Origin: CAZKGE01 sp964541695
GTDB taxonomy: Bacteria; Bacillota; Clostridia; Christensenellales; CAG-138
Length of the DNA stretch: 20,605 nt
Direction: 5' to 3'
NCBI GenBank assembly: GCA_964541695.1
Contig: CAZIRB010000031.1
Coordinates: forward strand, 1-20,605
This document shows, piece after piece, positions 7,894 to 13,959 of the stretch. Under the pieces are notes generated by a model. It saw only the letters and a program-made list of their open reading frames with translations, had not been told where the DNA came from and ran no database searches. Made by a program: the position numbers and the translations under genes. Every line of letters begins with the position of its first letter. Position 1 is the first letter of the stretch.

Positions 7894-8025
7894 CGGGGAA
7901 GAGCGGGGTACAGGTGGTAAAACAAGCAAATATACAGATAAATATGCACGCCGCCGCGCGGGCGGGCAATCCGACGGCAACTCGCGGCCGCACGGCGGGA
8001 ATTCCATTTGTCAAGGCGGGCATTT

Positions 8026-8043
8026 TATGATACGCTGGTATCA
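8026..8043 (+). promoter_or_regulatory. Dyad over a possible proC -10 box
   Basis: TGATAC (8028-8033) and GTATCA (8038-8043) form a perfect inverted repeat around GCTG. It overlaps TATGAT (8026-8031), a possible -10 box for proC with only a weak -35 (TTCCAT) 18 bp upstream. The rest of the 7894-8072 gap is GC-rich and shows nothing else I can support. Confidence 0.4.
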
Positions 8044-8072
8044 ATCTAGCAGGAAAGGTCAAGTCTTTTGCT

Positions 8073-8876
8073 ATGGAACGCTTTGGAATCATCGGCGTGG
8101 GGAACATGGGCGAGGCGATCTTGCGCGGCCTGATCAAGGGCGGCGCGCTGCCGCCGCAGCAGATCGTCATCTACGACATCAGCGGCGAAAAATGCGCCGC
8201 GCTGCAAAAGGAGCTCTGCGTCACGACGGCGGACAGCATCGACCAGCTCGCCAAGTGCTGCGACATGCTGCTACTTGCCGTCAAGCCGGACGTATGCGGT
8301 TCCGTCATCGAGGCGCACCGCACCGCGTTTGCCGATAAGGCGGTCATTTCGATCGTCACGGGCTGGAGCGGCGAGAAGTTGCGGCACAGCCTGCCGGCTA
8401 CCACGCGGATTTTACGCGTGATGCCGAACACGCCGGCGCTCGTGGGGCAGGGGATGAGCGTGCTGGAACAGGACGGCACGTTCCGTGACGAGGAACGCGC
8501 GTTTGCCGAAACGCTGTTTGCGGGGATCGGCCGCGTGCAGTACGTCAAGCCGGAACTGATGAACGCGGTCGTCGGCGTGTCCGGCAGCGGACCGGCGTAC
8601 GTATACATGTTTATCGAGGCGATGGCCGACGGCGGCGTGCGCGCGGGGCTGCCGCGCGCGATGGCGTACGAGCTTGCCGCGCAGACCGTGCTCGGCGCCG
8701 CCGGTATGGTGCTCGAGACAAAGCAGCATCCCGGCAAGTTGAAGGACGCGGTCTGCTCGCCAGGCGGCACGACCATCGAGGCCGTCGCAAACCTGGAAAA
8801 AGAGGGGCTTCGCAACGCAGTGCTCGAAGCGGTAAAGGCCTGCATTCGTAAAGCGGAAGAAATGAGTAATATATAA
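8073..8876 (+). CDS. proC: Pyrroline-5-carboxylate reductase
   Basis: Catalyses the last step of proline synthesis, reducing 1-pyrroline-5-carboxylate with NAD(P)H in the cytoplasm. The N-terminal Rossmann motif GIIGVGNMGEAIL starts at residue 5. AVKPD, RVMPNTPALVGQGM and the C-terminal family signature region (GVSGSGPAYVYMFIEAMADG, then CSPGGTTIEA) are all present. The length of 267 residues is typical. The start ATG is the only sensible one in frame; AGGAAAGG lies about 14 bp upstream, a longer gap than usual, so translation may be modest. No other proline synthesis gene is next to it. It is followed 3 bp later by rnhA, so the two are cotranscribed. Confidence 0.96.
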   Translation: MERFGIIGVGNMGEAILRGLIKGGALPPQQIVIYDISGEKCAALQKELCVTTADSIDQLAKCCDMLLLAVKPDVCGSVIEAHRTAFADKAVISIVTGWSGEKLRHSLPATTRILRVMPNTPALVGQGMSVLEQDGTFRDEERAFAETLFAGIGRVQYVKPELMNAVVGVSGSGPAYVYMFIEAMADGGVRAGLPRAMAYELAAQTVLGAAGMVLETKQHPGKLKDAVCSPGGTTIEAVANLEKEGLRNAVLEAVKACIRKAEEMSNI

Positions 8877-8879
8877 TAT

Positions 8880-9326
8880 ATGAAATTGGTCAAGATACAC
8901 ACGGACGGCGCTTGCTCCGGAAACCCTGGCCCGGGCGGCTGGGCGGCGATTTTGATCTACAACGAGCACCGCAAGGAAATCTCCGGCTTTGCGCCCGAGA
9001 CGACGAACAACCGCATGGAGCTTACGGCCGCAATCGAAGCGCTTCGTGCGCTGCGCGAGGCCTGCGAAGTGCGGCTGCATACCGACAGCGCGTACCTGTG
9101 CAACGCATTTCATCGCGGCTGGCTCGAAAGCTGGCGGCACAACGGCTGGAAAACGTCCGCAAAGTCGCCGGTCGAAAACCAGGACCTTTGGAAACAGATC
9201 GTCGAGCTGACCGACAGGCACGCGGTCGAATGGATCAAGGTCAAGGGCCATTCGGACGACGAAAACAACAACCGCTGCGACGAATTGGCGCGCCAGGCGA
9301 TCAAATCCGCGCAGGAAACGGCGTGA
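8880..9326 (+). CDS. rnhA: Ribonuclease HI
   Basis: Cleaves the RNA strand of RNA-DNA hybrids, acting on R-loops and primers. The active-site residues D9 (TDGACSGNPGPGG), E47 (RMELTAA), D69 (TDSAYL), H124 (KGHSDDE) and D134 (CDELA) have nearly the E. coli numbering. The length of 148 residues is that of the single-domain form, without the N-terminal hybrid-binding domain found in other Bacillota RNases H. It starts 3 bp after the proC stop. No clear ribosome-binding site is visible apart from a purine-rich GGAAGAAATGAG in the proC end, so translational coupling is likely. The 138 bp that follow hold a large palindrome rather than an ordinary terminator. Confidence 0.96.
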   Translation: MKLVKIHTDGACSGNPGPGGWAAILIYNEHRKEISGFAPETTNNRMELTAAIEALRALREACEVRLHTDSAYLCNAFHRGWLESWRHNGWKTSAKSPVENQDLWKQIVELTDRHAVEWIKVKGHSDDENNNRCDELARQAIKSAQETA

Positions 9327-9394
9327 ATTGGATTTGGTTTGACAGGTTTAGAGGGATTTTAGACGATTTTTGGAGTCCTTCCCCGGTATCTATT

Positions 9395-9440
9395 TACCAC
9401 AACTATTCGTTAAACTTGCCTTTAACGAATAGTCGTGGTA
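9395..9440. repeat. 46-bp palindrome, candidate Xer (dif-like) site or operator
   Basis: Two 20-bp arms (9395-9414 and 9421-9440) are inverted copies with one mismatch (9401 against 9434) around CTTGCC. The inner 28 bp (9404-9431) are two identical 11-bp arms, TATTCGTTAAA and its complement, flanking 6 bp. This is the half-site and spacer geometry of dif sites. It lies 24 bp upstream of the start codon of a XerS-like recombinase gene and contains that gene's promoter. It has no T tract, so it is unlikely to be a terminator. The role as a recombination site is inference. Confidence 0.55.
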
Positions 9441-9444
9441 CAAT
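9416..9444 (+). promoter_or_regulatory. Promoter of the xerS-like gene, inside the palindrome
   Basis: TTGCCT (9416-9421), a 17-bp spacer and TACAAT (9439-9444). The -35 box spans the palindrome centre and the -10 box starts at its right edge, so any protein bound to the palindrome would block transcription. Confidence 0.7.
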
Positions 9445-9464
9445 AAACGCGTGAGGTGAAGCCT

Positions 9465-10511
9465 ATGCCAAATGCGTTTTTGATCGAACGAAACCGCGTC
9501 TACACCCAGCGCATCCGCGCCCGCCTGAACGAACTGCCTTCGTTCTGCGCGGCGTTTTTTCGCAGCGTCGAGAACAGCACGACGGTGCTGACGCGCTATG
9601 CGTACGCGATCGATCTCGGGGGATTCTTTGCGTATCTTGTCGAAAAAACGGACGAGTTTACGGGCTGTGAGCTCCCCTCCCTCACCCTGGCCGATCTCGA
9701 CCGCGTCACGACGGTCCATATTGAGCAGTACCTCGAGCAGATGACGCTCTACGTGCGTGACGAGCGTGAACGGATGAATAACGAGCGCGCCAAGGCGCGC
9801 AAGCTTTCAACGCTGCGCTCGCTTTTTAAATATTTCTTCAAGCAGGAACTGATCCGTTCTAACGTCGCCGCCCTTGTCGATACGCCGAAGCTGCACGAGA
9901 AGGCGATCATCCGGCTCGAGCCGAACGAGGTCGCGGACCTGCTCGACCTGGCCGAGAACGGCGCGGGCCTGACGGAGCAGCAGAAGCGCTATCACGAGGC
10001 GACGCGTGTGCGCGACGTCGCGATTCTGACGCTGTTTCTCGGCACCGGCATCCGCATCAGCGAGCTCGTGGGCCTGAACATCGAAGACGTCGACTTTGAG
10101 TCCGACGCCTTCGTCGTCACGCGCAAGGGCGGCGCTGAGGATATCTTAAACTTTGGCGATGAAGTTCGCGAGGCGCTGCTTTGTTACGTTGCGCAGCGCG
10201 AGCAGGCCCTCCCCATGGCCGGCCACGAGCGAGCGCTGTTCCTCTCGCTGCAGAAGAAGCGCATCACGGCGCGCGCGGTCGAAAACCTCGTCAAAAAATA
10301 CGCGCGCCTTGCTTCCCCGCTCAAAAAGATCACGCCGCACAAACTGCGCAGTACCTACGGCACGATGCTCTACCACGAGACGCAGGACATCTATCTTGTG
10401 GCGGACGTGCTCGGCCACAAGGACGTGAACACGACGCGCAAGCATTACGCCGCGCCGAGCGAGGAACATAAGCGCATCGCGGCAAAAAAAATCCGCCTGC
10501 GCGACGAGTAG
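9465..10511 (+). CDS. XerS-like tyrosine recombinase
   Basis: A site-specific recombinase with an N-terminal SAM-like core-binding domain (about residues 20-130) and a C-terminal catalytic domain. The full catalytic set is present: R197 (GTGIRISEL), K221 (TRKGG), H292 and R295 (PHKLRST), H318 (LGHKD) and nucleophile Y328 (KHYAAP). The 348-residue length, the long inter-domain linker (EQQKRYHEATRVRD) and motifs such as TRKGG..D.LN, ALFLS and VKKYA resemble streptococcal XerS (about 356 residues) more than the roughly 300-residue XerC/XerD. That suggests a single-recombinase chromosome dimer resolution enzyme. ATG 9465 is chosen over GTG 9456 because GAGGTG overlaps the latter and is well spaced for the former. 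No phage or integrative-element genes are near, so an integrase role is less likely. Resemblance to XerS is from memory, without alignment. Confidence 0.85.
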   Translation: MPNAFLIERNRVYTQRIRARLNELPSFCAAFFRSVENSTTVLTRYAYAIDLGGFFAYLVEKTDEFTGCELPSLTLADLDRVTTVHIEQYLEQMTLYVRDERERMNNERAKARKLSTLRSLFKYFFKQELIRSNVAALVDTPKLHEKAIIRLEPNEVADLLDLAENGAGLTEQQKRYHEATRVRDVAILTLFLGTGIRISELVGLNIEDVDFESDAFVVTRKGGAEDILNFGDEVREALLCYVAQREQALPMAGHERALFLSLQKKRITARAVENLVKKYARLASPLKKITPHKLRSTYGTMLYHETQDIYLVADVLGHKDVNTTRKHYAAPSEEHKRIAAKKIRLRDE

Positions 10512-10582
10512 CGCGGCGGAAACGGCGCTTCGGACGGTTTTATAACGATTTTGTATTGAGATAATACCGCATTTCCTGTCCA

Positions 10583-10682
10583 AATTGCTTTTTTGCAATT
10601 CCCACCCAAATTAGCAGCGTCAGGATTCGAGGCAACGACTTCTTAGGACGACCGCCCGGTCTGTACCACGGGGCGGGGTCCT
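10583..10682 (+). ncRNA. Candidate structured RNA or long 3' UTR after the xerS-like gene
   Basis: The 218-bp gap contains a hairpin AATTGC-T6-GCAATT (10583-10600) and a strong branched stem. In the stem, AGGAC (10645-10649) pairs with GTCCT (10678-10682) and CCGCCC (10652-10657) with GGGCGG (10671-10676), with GGT-CTGT-ACC on top. A terminator follows 4 bp later. CAGGA (10621-10625) can pair with TCCTG at either 10574-10578 or 10679-10683. A possible -10 box GATAAT (10560-10565) has only a weak -35. I recognise no known RNA family, so this is either an independent RNA of about 140 nt or the recombinase 3' UTR. Confidence 0.35.
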
Positions 10683-10685
10683 GTC

Positions 10686-10711
10686 AAAAGACGTCTTCGA
10701 GCGTCTTTTTT
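10686..10711 (+). terminator. Bidirectional Rho-independent terminator
   Basis: AAAAGACG (10686-10693) pairs with CGTCTTTT (10702-10709) around an 8-nt loop, with T6 at 10706-10711. The A run on the left arm gives a T tract on the minus strand too, so it can end both the xerS-side transcript and the small minus-strand gene that stops at 10730. Confidence 0.85.
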
Positions 10712-10729
10712 GTCCGGACCTGACCGCCT

Positions 10730-10984
10730 CTACATCTCCCTCCGCGCGCGGCAGTTCTTCAGCGTAACAAACCGCAAGGGACGGAAATCATTCTTCGCGC
10801 CATATTGTTCCAACTCGTCCTCCCCCAGCAGGATCCGGCTGATCGGTATCTCGACGTAGTCGCGCGTGTCCATCTCCAGGCAGCGAAAGCAGTTGTCGCA
10901 TATTTTGGTGGGATCGAGTTCACAGCGGTCGTCAAAATCGCCGCTTTCGTCACGGATAGGATCGTTTGGCTCGCTTTTTTTCAT
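10730..10984 (-). CDS. Small Cys-cluster protein divergent from lexA
   Basis: An 84-residue acidic protein that I cannot assign to a named family. It carries C21-x7-C29-x2-C32-x2-C35 in DRCELDPTKICDNCFRCLE, a spacing suited to binding zinc or an iron-sulfur cluster, followed by DTRDYVEIPISRILL and a basic tail with one more Cys (KNCRARREM). I chose ATG 10984 because GGAG lies 7 bp upstream. A longer reading frame to 11074 would run through the SOS box into the lexA start and has no ribosome-binding site. The start codon is 19 bp from the LexA box at 11004-11017, so DNA-damage control is a reasonable inference. A bidirectional terminator follows. Confidence 0.75.
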   Translation of the reverse strand: MKKSEPNDPIRDESGDFDDRCELDPTKICDNCFRCLEMDTRDYVEIPISRILLGEDELEQYGAKNDFRPLRFVTLKNCRARREM

Positions 10985-11003
10985 ATTTAACTCCAAAATC
11001 TTA

Positions 11004-11017
11004 CGAACAAATGTTTC
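11004..11017. promoter_or_regulatory. SOS box (LexA operator)
   Basis: CGAACAAATGTTTC matches the Bacillota consensus CGAACRNRYGTTYC at every position. It overlaps the -35 box of lexA and lies just upstream of the divergent Cys-cluster gene, so one operator may control both. Confidence 0.9.
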
Positions 11018-11042
11018 CAAAACGCCGCCGGTGTGGTATACT
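11014..11042 (+). promoter_or_regulatory. Promoter of lexA
   Basis: TTTCCA (11014-11019), a 17-bp spacer and TATACT (11037-11042). The SOS box covers the -35 region, fitting autoregulation. Confidence 0.75.
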
Positions 11043-11074
11043 GTCGCCAGAGTAACCGGGGAGGTGGCGTTCAC

Positions 11075-11692
11075 ATGAAAAAGCTCGACGACCCGCAGAA
11101 AAGGATTTACGATTACATCGTATCATATTCCGAGCAGCATGCCTATCCCCCGTCGGTTCGCGAGATCTGCCACGCGGTCGGTCTGCGGTCGACCTCCACG
11201 GTCCACACGCATCTAAAGAACATGCAGCTGAAGGGCATGATCTCGCGCGACTCGAGCAAGCAGCGCGCCATGGTGGTCCGCGAAAAGCCCGCCGCGCAGA
11301 GCGGACGCGAGGTGCCGCTGGTCGGCTGCGTCGCCGCGGGCGTGCCGATCCTCGCCGTGGAGAACATCGTCGATACGTTCCCGCTGCCCGAGATGCTGCT
11401 CAAGGGCGGCCAGCCAGACGAGGTGTTCATGCTGCGCGTACGCGGCGACAGCATGATCGACGCCGGTATCCGCGAAAACGACGTGATCGTCGTAAACCGC
11501 TCGCTTCAGTGCGAGGACGGCGACATCGTCGTTGCGCTCGTGCAGAACGAGACCGCGACCGTCAAGCGCCTGTTCCGCGAGCGGGACCACGTCCGCCTGC
11601 AGCCGGAGAACAGCTTCTACGAGCCCATCCTCGTCCCCTACGACGAAGTCGAGCTCGTCGGCAAGGTCGTAAGCCTGCTGCGCCTGTTTTGA
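11075..11692 (+). CDS. lexA: SOS response repressor LexA
   Basis: Represses DNA-damage genes and inactivates itself by RecA-stimulated self-cleavage. The N-terminal winged helix-turn-helix includes PPSVREICHAVGLRSTSTVHTHL (read in two parts). The scissile bond is A88-G89 in CVAAGVP, and the catalytic pair is S126 (RGDSMIDAGI) and K164 (ATVKRLF). The length of 205 residues equals that of Bacillus subtilis LexA. ATG 11075 follows GGGGAGGTGG; the earlier in-frame GTG at 11033 lies within the promoter and is rejected. A consensus SOS box at its promoter supports autoregulation. The gene is convergent with a PLP-enzyme gene, 36 bp away, with no clear terminator between them. Its last 11 bp are repeated, with flanking DNA, 66 bp downstream. 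Confidence 0.98.
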   Translation: MKKLDDPQKRIYDYIVSYSEQHAYPPSVREICHAVGLRSTSTVHTHLKNMQLKGMISRDSSKQRAMVVREKPAAQSGREVPLVGCVAAGVPILAVENIVDTFPLPEMLLKGGQPDEVFMLRVRGDSMIDAGIRENDVIVVNRSLQCEDGDIVVALVQNETATVKRLFRERDHVRLQPENSFYEPILVPYDEVELVGKVVSLLRLF

Positions 11693-11775
11693 TACGATGG
11701 CGTCCGCGCGGCTTCTTTTTCAGCGCATTCAGCTCCCGGTCTTCCTAGCCTGTTTTGATACGATCACGTCCGCGC
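11682..11775. repeat. Direct repeat of the lexA 3' end (28 bp, period 66 bp)
   Basis: Copy 1 (11682-11709) and copy 2 (11748-11775) agree at 26 of 28 positions. Both read GCCTGTTTTGATACGAT, then two variable bases, then CGTCCGCGC. Copy 1 contains the lexA stop; copy 2 encodes part of the C-terminus of the convergent PLP-enzyme gene. Confidence 0.85.
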
Positions 11776-13000
11776 AGAGCATCGCCGCAAGCCGCCCGTG
11801 CGCGTACGTGAGCGCTCCCTGCACATAGGCCGTGTACGGCTCGCGCATCGGCGCGTCGGCGGACAGCTCCGTAGTCGCGCCCTGCACGAACGTGCCCGCC
11901 GCCATGACGACCGGATGCTGGTAGCCCGGCATGTCCCACGGCTCCGGCAAAACAAACGAGTCGATCGGCGCCGCCGCCTGCACGGCGCGGCAGAAATACA
12001 GCAGCTCCTCCGCCCCGTCGAAGCGTATCGCCTGAATGATGTCGGACCGCTCCTCCCTGCTTGACGGCATGGTCTCATAGTCCAATGATTCGAACACGCG
12101 CGCGAACAGCAGCGCGGTTTTGACGCACTGCGCCGTGACGTGCGGCGCAAGGAACAGCCCCTGATAAAAAGGCCGGTAGGAGCTCTCGTACGAACCCACC
12201 TCCGCGCCAAGGCCCGGTATCGTCAGCCGCTGCGCCGCCGCGTCAACCAGGTCCGCGCGCCCCGTGACATATCCGCCCGTCGGCGCCAGCCCGCCGCCGG
12301 GATTTTTAATGAGCGAGCCAGCGACAAGGTCCGCGCCGATACAGGAAGGTTCCCGCGCCTCGGTGAACTCGCCGTAGCAGTTGTCCACGATCACGACCGC
12401 GTCCGCGCGCGCTTCCCGAATCCGGCCGATCGCGCGCGCGAGCTGCCCGATTCCAATCGCGTTGCGCCACGAATAGCCGCGCGAGCGCTGCAAAAACACG
12501 ATCCGCGCGGACGGGTCGTCGTTCAGCGCCGCGCACACGGCGTCGACGTCGATCGCGTCGTCCTTCAGCGCGATTTCGCGGAACCGCACGCCCATGCCCG
12601 CGAGCGAACCGGGCGCGTCCCCGCGCAGACCGAACGCCTGCTCGAGCGTGTCGTACGGCTTCCCCGTGGCGGACAGCACCGTGTCCCCGGCGCGCGCCGC
12701 GCCCGCAACCGCGAGGTAGATCGCGTGCGTGCCGCTTGCGATCTGCGGCCGCACGAGCGCCGCCTCGGCCATGAGCGCGCGCGCAAACACGCGGTCGAGC
12801 GTGTCGCGGCCGATGTCGTCGTAGCCGTAGCCGTTCGTCGGCGCAAAGTGCCGCGCCGAGACGCGTTCGGCCTGGAACGCCTCGAGCACGCGCTGCTGCG
12901 CGACCGCCTCCACCGCGTCCGCGCGGCAAAACTGCGCGGTCAGCGTGCGCTCCGCCGTCCAGATCAGCTCCCGCGCCTCATCCGAGATTTGTATCGGCAT
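11729..13000 (-). CDS. PLP-dependent Met_gamma_lyase family protein ("aluminium resistance" family)
   Basis: A 423-residue fold-type I PLP enzyme of the PF06838 family, often annotated as aluminium resistance protein or methionine gamma-lyase-like. The PLP lysine is K232 in GSLIKNPGGG. FAPTNGYGYDDIGRDTL near the N-terminus, QIASGTHAIYLAV, VIVDNCYGEF and APTGGYVTGR are family-typical blocks. The true substrate is not established. I chose ATG 13000 because GGGAGGG lies 5 bp upstream; earlier in-frame starts lack this. The start lies within miaA, overlapping it by 23 bp, so this is the last gene of the miaB operon. The C-terminal residues VIVSKQARKTGS are encoded by the second copy of a repeat shared with the lexA end, so the C-terminus may have been altered. 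Confidence 0.88.
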   Translation of the reverse strand: MPIQISDEARELIWTAERTLTAQFCRADAVEAVAQQRVLEAFQAERVSARHFAPTNGYGYDDIGRDTLDRVFARALMAEAALVRPQIASGTHAIYLAVAGAARAGDTVLSATGKPYDTLEQAFGLRGDAPGSLAGMGVRFREIALKDDAIDVDAVCAALNDDPSARIVFLQRSRGYSWRNAIGIGQLARAIGRIREARADAVVIVDNCYGEFTEAREPSCIGADLVAGSLIKNPGGGLAPTGGYVTGRADLVDAAAQRLTIPGLGAEVGSYESSYRPFYQGLFLAPHVTAQCVKTALLFARVFESLDYETMPSSREERSDIIQAIRFDGAEELLYFCRAVQAAAPIDSFVLPEPWDMPGYQHPVVMAAGTFVQGATTELSADAPMREPYTAYVQGALTYAHGRLAAMLCADVIVSKQARKTGS

Positions 13001-13955
13001 TCCGTCCCTCCCTAGATGCATTCCAGATATCCAGCACGCGCGCCGCGACGGCGTCCGCGTCGTCCGCAATCCCGGTCACATCGATCCACACGATGCCCTT
13101 GTCGCGACGAAACCACGTCATCTGGCGCTTGGCAAATCTTCGCGTGTCCTGCTTGATGCGCTCCACCGCCTCGGGGAGCGTCGTCTCGCCGCGGAAGAAC
13201 GCGAATAATTGCGCGTACCCGATCGACGACAGCGCGGGGCAGTCCGGTTTATAGCCGCGCGAGAAGATATCGCGCGCTTCGTCCACAAGCCCTGCGGCGA
13301 GCATTTGTTCCACGCGCCTTTCGATCCGGTCGTACAGCAGCGCGCGGTCCATGGTCAGGCCCGTGCGTACGGACGGAAACGGCGGCTCGGCGCCCGAATC
13401 GTTGTGAAAGTCGTTCCCAAACGAACTGAGCGGTCTGCCGCTGAGCTCGTAGATCTCAAGCGCGCGTACGACGCGCTTTTTGTCGTTTTCATGCAGGCGG
13501 TCCCCCGTGGCCGGGTCGATCTCCCGAAGGCGGGCGAACGCCGCCGCGGGATCGCGGTCGTACGCGGCCGAAAGCGCCGCGCGCACGCTTGCGTCCGACG
13601 GCACGGCAAAGTTGAGCGGCTTTGTCAGCGACTGCACGTACAATCCGCTGCCGCCCACGACGACGGCCGTTTTCTTGCGCTGCTGAATATCGAGTATGCA
13701 CGCCGACGCCTGCCCGCAGTACGCGGACACGGAGTATCCCGTTTCATCGATGTCGACGCGGTCGAGCATATGGTGCGCAATGCCGCCCCGCTCGGATAGC
13801 GTGGGCTTGGCCGAGCCGATGTCCATGCCGCGGTATACCTGCACGGAGTCGGCGGAGACGATCTCGCCGCCGAGCAGCGCCGCGGCGCGGACGGACGCGC
13901 CCGTCTTGCCGCTCGCGGTCGGGCCGACGATGCAGAGGATGGGTTTTTCCTCCAT
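12978..13955 (-). CDS. miaA: tRNA dimethylallyltransferase
   Basis: Transfers a dimethylallyl group to A37 of tRNAs that read codons starting with U, producing i6A. The P-loop GPTASGKT spans residues 11-18. It is followed by SADSVQVYRGMDIGSAKPT, GGSGLYVQSL and the C-terminal RRFAKRQMTWFR block, all characteristic of MiaA. The length of 325 residues is typical. It starts 4 bp after the mutL stop without a strong ribosome-binding site, which suggests translational coupling to mutL. MiaB, which adds the methylthio group to i6A37, is encoded at the head of the same operon, so both steps to ms2i6A are co-expressed. There is no hfq gene after miaA, unlike in many bacteria. Confidence 0.97.
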   Translation of the reverse strand: MEEKPILCIVGPTASGKTGASVRAAALLGGEIVSADSVQVYRGMDIGSAKPTLSERGGIAHHMLDRVDIDETGYSVSAYCGQASACILDIQQRKKTAVVVGGSGLYVQSLTKPLNFAVPSDASVRAALSAAYDRDPAAAFARLREIDPATGDRLHENDKKRVVRALEIYELSGRPLSSFGNDFHNDSGAEPPFPSVRTGLTMDRALLYDRIERRVEQMLAAGLVDEARDIFSRGYKPDCPALSSIGYAQLFAFFRGETTLPEAVERIKQDTRRFAKRQMTWFRRDKGIVWIDVTGIADDADAVAARVLDIWNASREGRNADTNLG

Positions 13956-13959
13956 GCCG

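Noticed and set aside
9395..9440. Palindrome as the rnhA terminator
   Set aside because: It lacks a T tract after either arm and contains a good promoter, so an operator or recombination site fits better.
9465..10511. Recombinase as integrase of a prophage or integrative element
   Set aside because: No phage, excisionase or conjugation genes and no att duplication at a tRNA are visible; flanking genes are all chromosomal housekeeping genes.
10621..10711. T-box, 6S or SRP RNA in the gap after the recombinase gene
   Set aside because: The conserved T-box sequence, the SRP tetraloop region and the 6S open bubble could not be found.
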